Shown here piece after piece: positions 42,387-50,581 of a DNA stretch of 64,000 nt. A program made the position numbers and the translations under genes. Every line of letters begins with the position of its first letter. Position 1 is the first letter of the stretch. This DNA is from Streptomyces sp. Root1304 (lineage in GTDB: Bacteria; Actinomycetota; Actinomycetes; Streptomycetales; Streptomycetaceae), in the NCBI RefSeq assembly GCF_001426405.1, contig NZ_LMEP01000001.1:1241-65240 (forward strand). Reading direction: 5' to 3'. Below the pieces are notes generated by a model. It ran no database searches. It worked only from the letters and a program-made list of their open reading frames with translations, and had not been told where the DNA came from.

Positions 42387-42766
42387 GCCCGCTCGCGCAC
42401 CAGGGGAAGGCGCTGGTCAGTCAGTGTGACCGTGCCCTCATCACCATTTCTCCCAACACACATGCGCGATTCCGGGGTACAGTGGTAAGGCGCCTGCTGA
42501 GTATGCGGACATGCTTTCGCACGTTCGGACGTATTCGGTGGGCCGACTCATGAATGAGGATGCCCGGTCGGTGGCCCGATCGGCTCCGGCCCGACAGCCC
42601 TTCCGGCGGACCCGCGGAAGGGTCACCCTCAGCGGTACGACGCTCGAGCGACGGCAGTGGTCCCGCGCCGCCCGGCAGAGATCCCCCAGGATCCGGCCGG
42701 CAGTTCCTGGCACGGTACGACCCCCTTCGTTCGCCTCGCGCCGCGTCTCACAGAAGAGGCAGCACC
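42387..42766 (+). promoter_or_regulatory. Long untranslated leader region of the RNA helicase gene
   Basis: About 380 bp between divergent genes without a convincing gene. A -10 like TACAGT lies at 42478-42483 but has a poor -35, so the leader could be near 280 nt. Near the 3' end is AGAAGAGG, the ribosome site for the helicase. Long leaders are common before cold-inducible DEAD-box helicases and may be self-regulating; that is inference here. Confidence 0.4.
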
Positions 42767-45448
42767 CTGACTACGACTTTCCGAGAACTCGGAATCCTCC
42801 CCGAGACGGCCGAGGCCCTTGAGGCCGTCGGCATCGTCACCCCCTTCCCCATCCAGGAGATGACCCTTCCGGTCGCCCTCACCGGCACCGACGTCATCGG
42901 CCAGGCCAAGACCGGCACGGGCAAGACCCTCGGTTTCGGCCTCCCCATCCTGGAGCGCGTCACCGTCCCCATGGACGTCGAGATGGGCCGGGCCACGCCC
43001 GAGCAGCTCACCGACGCCCCGCAGGCGCTCGTCGTCGTCCCCACCCGCGAGCTGTGCCAGCAGGTCACCAACGACCTGCTCACCGCCGGCAAGGTGCGCA
43101 ACGTCCGCGTGCTCGCCATCTACGGCGGCCGCGCCTACGAGCCGCAGGTCGAGGCCCTGAAGAAGGGCGTCGACGTCGTCGTCGGCACCCCCGGCCGTCT
43201 GCTCGACCTGGCCGGCCAGCGCAAGCTCGACCTGTCTCACGTCAAGGTCCTCGTCCTCGACGAGGCCGACGAGATGCTCGACCTGGGCTTCCTGCCCGAC
43301 GTCGAGAAGATCATGAACATGCTTCCGGCGAAGCGTCAGACCATGCTGTTCTCGGCCACCATGCCGGGCGCGGTCATCGGCCTGGCCCGCCGTTACATGT
43401 CGCAGCCGACGCACATCCGCGCCACCTCGCCCGACGGCGAGGGCGTGACCGTCGCCAACATCAAGCAGCACGTCTACCGCGCGCACAACATGGACAAGCC
43501 GGAGATGGTCTCCCGCATCCTGCAGGCCAACGGCCGCGGGCTCGCGATGATCTTCTGCCGCACCAAGCGCACGGCGGCCGACATCGCCGAGCAGCTGGAG
43601 CGCCGCGGCTTCGCCTCCGGCGCGGTCCACGGCGACCTCGGCCAGGGCGCCCGCGAGCAGGCGCTGCGCGCCTTCCGCAACGGCAAGGTCGACGTGCTCG
43701 TCTGCACCGACGTCGCCGCCCGCGGCATCGACGTCGAGGGCGTCACCCACGTCATCAACTACCAGTCGCCCGAGGACGAGAAGACCTTCCTCCACCGCGT
43801 CGGCCGCACCGGCCGCGCCGGTGCGAAGGGCACCGCGGTCACGCTGGTCGACTGGGACGACATCCCGCGCTGGCAGCTCATCAACAAGGCGCTCGGCCTG
43901 GACTTCCACGACCCGGTCGAGACCTACTCGAGCTCCCCGCACCTCTTCGAGGAGCTGGACATCCCGGCGGGCACCAAGGGCATCCTGCCCCGCGCCGAGC
44001 GGACCCGCGCGGGTCTGGGCGCGGAGGAGCTGGAGGACCTGGGCGAGCCCGGCGGACGCCGCGCGCGCGGCCCGAAGTCCGACAGCAGGCCGGAGCGGAC
44101 CGAGGAGCGCCCCGAGCGCACCCGGACCCCGCGCCAGCGCCGTCGCACCCGTGGCGGCAGCGAGTCCGACGCCCCGGTGTCGGCGGCCCCGGCCGCCGAG
44201 ACGGTGCCGGTGACGGTGCCCGCGCCGGTCACGGAGGAGGCGCAGGCCGAGTCCGGTCCGCGCACCCCGCGCCGCCGCCGTCGCACCCGTGTCAGCGCCC
44301 CGGGCGCCGCGCCGGTGACGCAGCGGCAGTCGGCTCCGGTGGCCCAGGCCGCCGAGCCGGTCGCCGCTCCGGTCGCCCAGGCCGTGGTGGAGGCCGCTCC
44401 GGCGCCCGCCGCCGAGGCCCCGGCCGCCGAGCCGAAGAGCCCCCGCCGCCGCGGCCGTACGGCCTCGCGTCCGGAGGCCGTGCGCTCCGCCCCCGTCGCC
44501 CAGGCCCCCGCGGCCCAGGAGCCGGCCCCGGCGCCGCGCCGTCGTCGTCCCCGGATCCGTCCGGTCGAGGACACCGTGTCGTTCCAGACCGTCGAGACCG
44601 CCGCGGCCGCCCTGCGCGCCGCCCCGGTCGCCCCGGTCGTCGAGGCCGCGCCCGCCCCGGCCGTCGTCGAGGAGGAGCCGAAGAAGGCCCCCCGTCGCCG
44701 TACGGCCAAGAAGGCCACCACGACCACCGCGGCCGTCGCCCCGGCCGCCACCGTCGTCGCCGAGCCGGTCGTCGAGGCCGTCGTCGCCGCCCCGGTGGTG
44801 TCCGAGCCCGTCGCGCCCGTCGTCGAGACCCCGGCGGCCCCGGCCACGGCCGAGGTTCCCGCGCCGCGTCGTCGCCGTGTGGTGCGCAAGGCGGCCGGTT
44901 CGCCGGTCACCTCCACCCCGGTCGTCGAGCCGGTCGTGGAGCCCGCGCCCGCCCCGGTCGTCGAGGAGGAGCCGAAGAAGCCCGCGCGGCGCCGCGTGGT
45001 CCGCAAGGCCGCCGGTTCGCCGGCCTCCTCCGCCCCGGCCGAGACCGTCATCGTGACGGCCCCGGTGGCCGAGGCCGCCCCGGTGGTGGAGGCCGCTCCG
45101 GCCGCCGCCGTCGAGGCCGCGCCCGCCCCGGCCGTCGTCGAGGAGGAGCCGAAGAAGGCCCCCCGTCGCCGTACGGCCAAGAAGGCCGCCGTCGTCGAGC
45201 CGGTCGCCGAGGCCGTCGAGGCCCCCGCCGCCGAGGAGGCCCCGAAGGCTCCCCGTCGCCGGGCCGCCAAGAAGACCGCGGTGGCCGCCGAGGCGCCCGA
45301 CGCGTCCGAGCCGAAGGCGCCGGCCCGTCGCCGTACGACGAAGAAGGCCGCGGCCGTCGCCGAGCCGGCCGCCGAGGCCCCGGCCGAGGCGCCGAAGGCC
45401 CCGCGCCGTCGCACCACGAAGAAGGCGGCGGCCCAGCCCGAGAGCTGA
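42767..45448 (+). CDS. DEAD-box RNA helicase with apparent CTG start and long basic tail
   Basis: An 893-residue helicase. The core (about 1-385) has the Q motif FRELG...PFPIQEMTLP, AKTGTGKT, PTRELCQQV, TPGRLLDL, VLDEADEMLDLGF, SATMP, ARGIDVEGVTHVINYQSP and HRVGRTGRAG. After about residue 420 comes a Pro/Ala/Arg/Lys tail with repeated EEEPKKAPRRRTAKKA-like units, able to bind RNA. CTG 42767 (then TTTFRELG) is chosen because AGAAGAGG lies 7 nt upstream and homology to RhlE-type proteins begins here; no ATG, GTG or TTG fits the site. The tail contains an exact 78-bp direct repeat. Confidence 0.85.
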   Translation: MTTTFRELGILPETAEALEAVGIVTPFPIQEMTLPVALTGTDVIGQAKTGTGKTLGFGLPILERVTVPMDVEMGRATPEQLTDAPQALVVVPTRELCQQVTNDLLTAGKVRNVRVLAIYGGRAYEPQVEALKKGVDVVVGTPGRLLDLAGQRKLDLSHVKVLVLDEADEMLDLGFLPDVEKIMNMLPAKRQTMLFSATMPGAVIGLARRYMSQPTHIRATSPDGEGVTVANIKQHVYRAHNMDKPEMVSRILQANGRGLAMIFCRTKRTAADIAEQLERRGFASGAVHGDLGQGAREQALRAFRNGKVDVLVCTDVAARGIDVEGVTHVINYQSPEDEKTFLHRVGRTGRAGAKGTAVTLVDWDDIPRWQLINKALGLDFHDPVETYSSSPHLFEELDIPAGTKGILPRAERTRAGLGAEELEDLGEPGGRRARGPKSDSRPERTEERPERTRTPRQRRRTRGGSESDAPVSAAPAAETVPVTVPAPVTEEAQAESGPRTPRRRRRTRVSAPGAAPVTQRQSAPVAQAAEPVAAPVAQAVVEAAPAPAAEAPAAEPKSPRRRGRTASRPEAVRSAPVAQAPAAQEPAPAPRRRRPRIRPVEDTVSFQTVETAAAALRAAPVAPVVEAAPAPAVVEEEPKKAPRRRTAKKATTTTAAVAPAATVVAEPVVEAVVAAPVVSEPVAPVVETPAAPATAEVPAPRRRRVVRKAAGSPVTSTPVVEPVVEPAPAPVVEEEPKKPARRRVVRKAAGSPASSAPAETVIVTAPVAEAAPVVEAAPAAAVEAAPAPAVVEEEPKKAPRRRTAKKAAVVEPVAEAVEAPAAEEAPKAPRRRAAKKTAVAAEAPDASEPKAPARRRTTKKAAAVAEPAAEAPAEAPKAPRRRTTKKAAAQPES
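44639..45187 (+). repeat. Exact 78-bp direct repeat inside the helicase tail
   Basis: Copies at 44639-44716 and 45110-45187 are identical, 471 bp apart (157 codons). Each codes for an AAPAPAVVEEEPKKAPRRRTAKKA-type segment. Recombination between them would remove 157 codons in frame. Confidence 0.85.
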
Positions 45449-45461
45449 GCCCGTCCGTCCC

Positions 45462-45505
45462 GACGCCGCGGCCCGGCCCCTCCCCGGGGGCCGGGCCGCG
45501 GCGTC
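45462..45505 (+). terminator. Terminator of the RNA helicase gene
   Basis: A 19-bp perfect stem, GACGCCGCGGCCCGGCCCC (45462-45480) with its complement at 45487-45505, starting 13 nt past the stop codon. Confidence 0.85.
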
Positions 45506-45551
45506 GTCCGCCGACCGCCCCGGTACTCGCCCCTCCGGTTACAGTCCAGAC

Positions 45552-46466
45552 ATGAGCAAGCCCCGGTCCCTCGTCCTGCCTCCCCGCACCCGCGCCCACC
45601 GGCTGGTGACCGCGCGCGGCGACTTCGCCGTGCTCGACACGGCACCGGCGGGCGAGCGGCGCGGCACGGTGCTGCTGCTGCCCGGGTACACCGGCAGCAA
45701 GGAGGACTTCCTCGGCCTGCTCGGGCCGCTGAGCGAGGCCGGGTACCGGGCCGTCGCCGTGGACGGGCGGGGCCAGTACGAGACCCCGGGCCCGCGCGGC
45801 CGGGCCTCGTACCGGCGCCGGGCCCTCGCGCTCGACGCCGTGGCACAGGCCGCCGCCCTCGGCGGGGGTCCCGTCCATCTGCTCGGCCATTCCTTCGGCG
45901 GCCTGGTGGCCCGCGCGGCGGCCTCGCTCGCCCCGCGCGCCTTCCGTTCGCTGACGCTGCTGTCCTCGGGCCCCGGCCGGGTGGCCCGGCCCCAGCGCGT
46001 CCGGGTGCGGGTGCTGCGCGCCGCGCTCGCGCTGCTCCCCAAGGAGCGCGTCTGGCAGGCGATGTGCTGGCTGGACAGCCGGGGCGAGGAGCCGGACACC
46101 GACGACGCCCCGCAGCTCGCGGGCTTTCTGCGGCGCCGCTGGATGCGCACCCGCATCGCCCAACTGGCGGGCGCGGGACGGCTGTTGCTCAGCCACCGGG
46201 ACGGTACGGCGGAGCTGACCGCACTACGGATGCCGCTGCACCTGGCGTACGGGGCGGACGAGATGGTCTGGTCGACGGCGGACCTGGCGGCGACGGCGGC
46301 CCGCACCGGCGCGCACCACACGGTGGTGGCGGGCGCCGGTCACTCCCCCAACGTGTCGCACCCGGGCGAGCTGGCCGGCCGGCTCACGGACTTCTGGGAG
46401 CGGCCTGCCTCAGAACTGCGCCTTGAGGTGCTGCCAGAAGCCGTCCCGCAGGGCACGCCGGAGTGA
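45552..46466 (+). CDS. Alpha/beta hydrolase
   Basis: A 304-residue alpha/beta-hydrolase. VLLLPGYTGSKEDFLGLLGPL is the oxyanion segment, VAVDGRGQYETPGP follows, LLGHSFGGLVARAAA holds the nucleophile Ser, LAYGADEMVWSTAD the acid and VVAGAGHSPNVSHPGE the His. The triad is intact and there is no signal peptide. No ribosome site is clear before the ATG, and a short or absent leader is possible. It converges on the NYN gene with a 57-bp overlap of coding ends (46410-46466), so both transcripts must run through each other. Confidence 0.85.
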   Translation: MSKPRSLVLPPRTRAHRLVTARGDFAVLDTAPAGERRGTVLLLPGYTGSKEDFLGLLGPLSEAGYRAVAVDGRGQYETPGPRGRASYRRRALALDAVAQAAALGGGPVHLLGHSFGGLVARAAASLAPRAFRSLTLLSSGPGRVARPQRVRVRVLRAALALLPKERVWQAMCWLDSRGEEPDTDDAPQLAGFLRRRWMRTRIAQLAGAGRLLLSHRDGTAELTALRMPLHLAYGADEMVWSTADLAATAARTGAHHTVVAGAGHSPNVSHPGELAGRLTDFWERPASELRLEVLPEAVPQGTPE

Positions 46467-47339
46467 GGCGTGGCCGCGCAGGGAGCGGCTGAGCAGGCGT
46501 TCCGCCTCGACGAGCAGGTCCTGGTCGACGGGTCCCGGCAGATAGGGCGCGCTGGGCAGGAGTTCGGCGAGCCGGTCCCTGCCGCGCTCGCCGAGCCAGG
46601 TCGCCGCGATCTGGGCGCCGATGAAGCGCACCTCCTCGCGGGAGGGCGGCGGCTCGCCCTCGTTCTCGTACGTGGTGACCGGGCGGCGGGTGATGTACGG
46701 GCGGCAGAAGTCCAGCTCGAAGGTGCGCTGGCTGTCGACCTCCCAGAGCAGGGCCTCGGCCTGGTTGCGCCCCTCGGCGGCCTCGATGCCCCAGAGGTGG
46801 ACGCGGGCGCCGTAGCCCTGCGCGGCCTCGACGGCCGAGACGAGGTCCTCGTCGCCGCCGACGAGCGCGGCGTCGCTGATGGCCCGGTGGCGGGCGAGGG
46901 ACTCCAGGTCCGTGCGGATCAGGGAGTCGACGCCCTTCTGCTGGTTGTTGGCGTTGAGGTTGCCGAGGCGGACCTTGACGTCGGGGAGTTCGGCGATGGC
47001 CTGCTGCTCGGGCGTGTGGATACGGCGTCTGGCGCCGTCGTACCAGTAGACGCGGAGCAGTCTGCTGTCCGCGAAGATCGTCCGGGCCTTGTCGATGAGC
47101 GCCTCGATGAGGCCCTCGGCGTCGAGGTCGAAGGAGCGCCGGTCCTCGGTGCCCGCCACAAGCAACCCGGCCGCAGCATGGACGTAACCCGCGTCGACGA
47201 AGATGGCGTGGGTGGAGGGGGTCTTGGCGACCTCGGCCAGCATCCGCTGGAGGAGCTCATTGGTGCGCTCCAGGCGGGCGTCCAGCGCGCGGAGGCGGGT
47301 GTCGGTCTCGGTCACCTGAGTGGTGTCTGCGTCGTTCAT
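46410..47339 (-). CDS. NYN-domain (PIN-like) ribonuclease
   Basis: A 309-residue protein. After an N-terminal coiled-coil-like stretch (RLRALDARLERTNELLQRMLAEV, about 15-37) comes an NYN domain: HAIFVDAGYVHAA, KGVDSLIRTDLESLA, DAALVGGDEDLVSAVEAAQGYGARVHLWG. Asp residues in these three blocks form the usual metal site of NYN/PIN nucleases. The C-terminal 100 residues (EEVRFIGAQIAATWLGERGRDRLAELLPS, LVEAERLLSRSLRGHASLRRALRDGFW) are likely an RNA-binding helical module. ATG 47339 is used; an upstream start would add 13 residues. Target RNA is unknown. Overlaps the convergent hydrolase gene. Confidence 0.85.
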   Translation of the reverse strand: MNDADTTQVTETDTRLRALDARLERTNELLQRMLAEVAKTPSTHAIFVDAGYVHAAAGLLVAGTEDRRSFDLDAEGLIEALIDKARTIFADSRLLRVYWYDGARRRIHTPEQQAIAELPDVKVRLGNLNANNQQKGVDSLIRTDLESLARHRAISDAALVGGDEDLVSAVEAAQGYGARVHLWGIEAAEGRNQAEALLWEVDSQRTFELDFCRPYITRRPVTTYENEGEPPPSREEVRFIGAQIAATWLGERGRDRLAELLPSAPYLPGPVDQDLLVEAERLLSRSLRGHASLRRALRDGFWQHLKAQF

Positions 47340-47415
47340 ACGGGGCTCATTGTCCGCCGCGCGGGGCCCGGCCGCCACACCCTCCTACCCGCCGGTAGTT
47401 AGCAATCCGAAAATT

Positions 47416-47432
47416 TTCCTTAGCGTAAGGAA
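47416..47432. promoter_or_regulatory. Perfect dyad in an AT-rich intergenic region
   Basis: TTCCTTAGCGTAAGGAA: 7-bp arms around GCG, preceded by AAAATTT. It lies between the divergent NYN gene and the 50-aa gene, in an AT-rich spot, and looks like an operator or a regulator half-site pair. The cognate regulator is unknown. Confidence 0.55.
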
Positions 47433-47514
47433 TGTTTGCAGGGTGCACATCGTTGGACCCCTATGTAACGCAGTTCTCCATCAGGAGGATCAACTCAGAC
47501 GAAGGGAGAAGCCT

Positions 47515-47667
47515 GTGCGCTTCGAAATCCTGCGACTCGACGACATCGACGGCACGCCCGTCGACCGGACCGTCGTGGACGCCGCCTCCGTCAACCGGAT
47601 CGTGCAGCAGGCCGCCTCGATCGGCCAGCGCATCTGGATCCGCCCCGCCGAGACCTCGGCCTCGTAA
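47515..47667 (+). CDS. Conserved-type 50-residue small protein
   Basis: A 50-residue protein starting GTG (RFEILRLDDIDGTPVDRTV) with the ribosome site GAAGGGAGAAG. It has a short strand, an acidic loop, then the helix AASVNRIVQQAASIGQRIWI and a tail RPAETSAS. Codon use and the strong ribosome site support a real gene. I know no function. It has its own regulatory region, with a perfect dyad about 80 bp upstream, and ends before a bidirectional hairpin. Confidence 0.72.
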   Translation: MRFEILRLDDIDGTPVDRTVVDAASVNRIVQQAASIGQRIWIRPAETSAS

Positions 47668-47691
47668 CAGGTCGGGTCCACACCACGCACC

Positions 47692-47737
47692 GCGCCCCCG
47701 CACGGACTTCGCAAGAGCGGAATCCGTACGGGGGCGC
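47692..47737. terminator. Bidirectional hairpin between the 50-aa gene and marC-like gene
   Basis: A 21-bp stem with three mismatches (arms 47692-47712 and 47717-47737) and an AAGA loop. The first nine base pairs, GCGCCCCCG, are perfect. Confidence 0.72.
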
Positions 47738-47768
47738 AGTGGTGTCCGGGGCTCCCCCGGGCGCCGGG

Positions 47769-48374
47769 TCAGGCGTTCTGGATGACCTGGGTGACGCCGT
47801 TGATGATCTGCTGCACCGCGATGGCGGAGAGCATCATGCCGGCGAGCCGGGTCACCAGGACCACGCCGCCGTCCTTGATGACGCGGATGATCAGCAGCGA
47901 GTACCGCATGGTCAGCCAGAGCACGACGTGCATGGCCGCGATGGCGGCCCAGACGGAGACCTGCGAGGCGACGCTGTCGGCGTTCTGCACGGCGAGGATG
48001 ACCGAGACGATCGCGCCGGGCCCGGCGAGCAGCGGCATGCCGAGCGGGACGAGGGCGACGTTCACGTCCTTGGTCTGCTTGGGCTCGTCGGTCTTGCCGG
48101 TGAGCAGGTCGAGCGCGATGAGGAGCAGCAGCAGACCGCCCGCGATCATCAGCGCGGGGACGGAGACGTGCAGGTAGTCGAGGATCTGCTGCCCGAGCAG
48201 ACCGAAGACGGTGATGACGCCGAACGCCACCGCGACGGCCTGCCAGGCCATCCGGCGCTGCACCTTGGCCGGGCGGCCGGAGGTGAGGGCGAGGAAGATC
48301 GGCGTGATCCCGGGGGGATCCATGATCACGAAGAGGGTCAGGAAGAGCGAGCCGAAGACGGCGACGTCGAACAC
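47769..48374 (-). CDS. MarC/YhgN-family membrane protein
   Basis: A 201-residue protein with six hydrophobic segments. The start FDVAVFGSLFLTLFVIMDPPGITPIFLALTSG and the later NVALVPLGMPLLAGPGAIVSVILA are family landmarks (the DPPG and GPG motifs). GTG 48374 is selected; a longer open frame upstream is Pro/Arg-rich and lacks family similarity. AAGG lies before the GTG. Despite the name of the E. coli homologue, MarC is not a confirmed drug-resistance factor and its substrate is unknown. It converges on the 50-aa gene through a shared hairpin. Confidence 0.92.
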   Translation of the reverse strand: MFDVAVFGSLFLTLFVIMDPPGITPIFLALTSGRPAKVQRRMAWQAVAVAFGVITVFGLLGQQILDYLHVSVPALMIAGGLLLLLIALDLLTGKTDEPKQTKDVNVALVPLGMPLLAGPGAIVSVILAVQNADSVASQVSVWAAIAAMHVVLWLTMRYSLLIIRVIKDGGVVLVTRLAGMMLSAIAVQQIINGVTQVIQNA

Positions 48375-48704
48375 GGTGGGGTGCCTTGCGGGAGATACGA
48401 ACGGTGGGGTGTGCCCGACCGGGCGGAATGTGGGATTCCGGCGACAGGACAGGAGGAACACCACCCCGCGCACGGCACGGAGCCGTACGGGGGCGGGTCG
48501 GAAGCGATGGAGGCCTCGGGAAGGCGGGGCGCGGGCCCGCGCCGGCGGACCGGCCGCGGAACGGCGACCGGCCGACGGACCGGGAGAGGCTCCCGGAAGC
48601 GACCCCGGAGGGGCCCGGGACACGCCCCCCCTGGAATCAGGAGGCCGGGGCAGGAGGCCGGAGCCAGGAGACCCGGGCCCGGAGCCAGGAGGCCGGGGCA
48701 GGCC
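48375..48704. other. 330-bp gap with short G-rich direct repeats
   Basis: No gene is supported here. The right half (about 48600-48700) is built of degenerate copies of AGGAGGCCGGGGC and GGAGCCAGGAG. The long reading frames crossing it are skewed shadows with Pro/Arg/Gly composition. It should contain the promoter of the marC-like gene (minus) and the 3' end of the PHP gene transcript. Confidence 0.6.
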
Positions 48705-49568
48705 CTAGGCGGCGGGTCCTCCCGCGCCGGGGACCGGGAAGGCCCCCGCGGCACGGCGGGTGATCTCGCCGTAGATCTCGGGGTCGGTCGTGTATTCGCC
48801 GAGGCGGCAGGTCTTGCGGCTGCCGTGGTAGTCGCTGGAGCCCGTGGCCAGCAGCCCGAGCTCCTTCGCGAGCCCGCGCAGCCGTGCCCGCGTCGCCTCG
48901 TCGTGGTCCATGTGGTCGACCTCGATGCCGTCGAGCCCGGCCTCGGCGAGCCGGGCTATCGAGGCCTCGGGCAGCACCTGGCCGCGCTTGACGGCGAGCG
49001 GGTGCGCGAAGACGGTGACGCCGCCGGCCGCCTTGACGAGGCGGATCGCCTCGACCGGGTCCAGCTCGTGCTTCCCGACGTACGCCCGGCCGCCGTCGGC
49101 GAGCCAGTCGGGCGTGAACGCCCCCGACACGTCCGGTACGACCCCGAGCTCGACGAGCGCCTCGGCGACGTGCGGGCGGCCCACGGAGCCGTCGCCGGCG
49201 ATCCGGGCGACCTGCTCCCAGGTGACGGGCACGCCCAGTTCCTGGAGCTTGCCGACCATGGCACGCGCGCGCGGGACGCGGTCGTCGCGGACGAGCTCGC
49301 GCTCGGCGAGCAGCGCCGGCTCCTCGGGGTCGAAGAGGTACGCGAGCATGTGCAGGCCGATCCCGTCGACCCGGCAGGACAGCTCGGCGCCGGTGACGAG
49401 GGTGAGGCCCTCGGGGAGCGCGGCGATGGCCTCGGCGTGACCGCGGGTGGTGTCGTGGTCGGTCAGGGCGACGATGTCGAGTCCGGCGGCGGCCGCGTTC
49501 CGTACGAGTTCGGCCGGGGAGTCCGTACCGTCGGAGGCCGTGGAGTGGGTGTGCAGATCGATGCGCAC
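48705..49568 (-). CDS. PHP-domain phosphoesterase
   Basis: A 287-residue PHP protein. The metal motifs are RIDLHTHSTASDGTDSP (HxH), VALTDHDTTRG (second His-Asp), GAELSC (Glu), VFAHPLA (His) and the last SSDYHGSR. These fit 3',5'-nucleotide/AMP phosphatase-type PHP enzymes such as RNase AM (YciV/TrpH), which hydrolyse 3'-phosphate-5'-phosphate nucleotides and short RNA ends. Start GTG 49568 follows CCGGAG. The residues added by the longer frame (to 49661) are not family-like. The upstream DUF6758-type gene is 163 bp away on the same strand. Confidence 0.9.
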   Translation of the reverse strand: MRIDLHTHSTASDGTDSPAELVRNAAAAGLDIVALTDHDTTRGHAEAIAALPEGLTLVTGAELSCRVDGIGLHMLAYLFDPEEPALLAERELVRDDRVPRARAMVGKLQELGVPVTWEQVARIAGDGSVGRPHVAEALVELGVVPDVSGAFTPDWLADGGRAYVGKHELDPVEAIRLVKAAGGVTVFAHPLAVKRGQVLPEASIARLAEAGLDGIEVDHMDHDEATRARLRGLAKELGLLATGSSDYHGSRKTCRLGEYTTDPEIYGEITRRAAGAFPVPGAGGPAA

Positions 49569-49731
49569 GACGCGGGACTCCGGGGACTCGGCACGGACGA
49601 GGGACGCTCCAGCATAACGGGCGAATCGAACACGCCGGTACGGAACGTCACCACCGGCCACCGCGGCGGCGCCCCGGCCTCTGGACCCACGAACCCCGCG
49701 GGGCGGCGGTCCCGTGGCCCGTACGCCCGCT

Positions 49732-50370
49732 CTAGCTCAGCAGCCTCGGCGTCAGCGCGCCGCACGGGAGCAGTTCGACCTCGGCGCCCGCGTCGCGCAG
49801 GTCCGTCAGGACCAGCTCGTCGTACATGAGCAGACCCGACTGCTCGGGCCAGACGATGGCCCACAGCCACAGCCCGCGCGCCTCCCCCGCGAAGACCGCG
49901 CGGTCCTGCGGGGTGCCGCTCACGTGCCACAGCGGGGTCGGGCGGCCGGCGGCGAGGACCTTCGTCTGCGGGGGTTTCTCGATCGCCATGCCCGCGCCGG
50001 GGTCGGGGCCGTCGATCCCGGCGTACCGGGCGCCGAGGCCGACACCCAGCTCCTCGGCGACCAGGAGCAGCTCGCCGATGCCGCCCAGCGGCCCGGGTCC
50101 CGAGCAGGCGACGGCCGTCGCGCGTCCGCCGCTGCGGTCGTCACCGGCGTACGCGACGCCCGTGAAGAGCCAGCCGACGGGCAGGGGCCACGGCATCCAC
50201 ACCGGCACCTGGGACCGGTGCACGACGACACCGAGAGCCTCGACGCTGGGTGGGATGACGGGCTGGAGCGGGTGCACCGAGCCGTGCACGTCACACTGCC
50301 AGGAGTCGGCGAAGAGTCCGGGCGCCCTGACCCGGCCACCGCACTTCGGACAACTGGGTTCGCCCCTCAT
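49732..50370 (-). CDS. Hypothetical protein with N-terminal zinc knuckle (DUF6758-like)
   Basis: A 212-residue protein. MRGEPSCPKCGGRVRAPG and the following WQCDVHG make a short zinc-binding module (Cys7, Cys10, then Cys/His near 27-30). The rest contains PPSVEALGVVVHRSQVPVWMPWPLPVGWLFTGVAYAGDD and AGMAIEKPPQTKVLAAGRPTPLW, then LYDELVLTDLRDAGAEVELLPCGAL. It looks like a streptomycete-specific protein (DUF6758 from memory). No membrane segment is certain. ATG 50370 has only a weak ribosome site; TTG 50379 is an alternative. Confidence 0.72.
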   Translation of the reverse strand: MRGEPSCPKCGGRVRAPGLFADSWQCDVHGSVHPLQPVIPPSVEALGVVVHRSQVPVWMPWPLPVGWLFTGVAYAGDDRSGGRATAVACSGPGPLGGIGELLLVAEELGVGLGARYAGIDGPDPGAGMAIEKPPQTKVLAAGRPTPLWHVSGTPQDRAVFAGEARGLWLWAIVWPEQSGLLMYDELVLTDLRDAGAEVELLPCGALTPRLLS

Positions 50371-50512
50371 AGGGCTCAACGGTCCTACCCCCGGAGCCCC
50401 GCGTCAAGGACGATCACGGACGATCACCCGTCCGGCCCGTGGCGTTCACCCCGAGCCCACTCCCGGCCCACCCCCGGCCCACTCCCGGCCCACCTGCAGA
50501 TATACATGTAGC

Positions 50513-50542
50513 TTGCATTTATTAGGCGGGCTAACTTATTGT
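50513..50542 (+). promoter_or_regulatory. MFS exporter promoter with operator dyad in the spacer
   Basis: -35 TTGCAT (50513-50518), 18-nt spacer, -10 TATTGT (50537-50542). Within the spacer is TTAG-GCGGG-CTAA (50522-50534), a dyad well placed for a repressor. The region is strikingly AT-rich for this genome. The 50456-50492 stretch upstream repeats CCCGGCCCAC about four times. Confidence 0.6.
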
Positions 50543-50581
50543 GTGCATATTCCAACCATCTCGGCACGGAGGAGCGGCATC

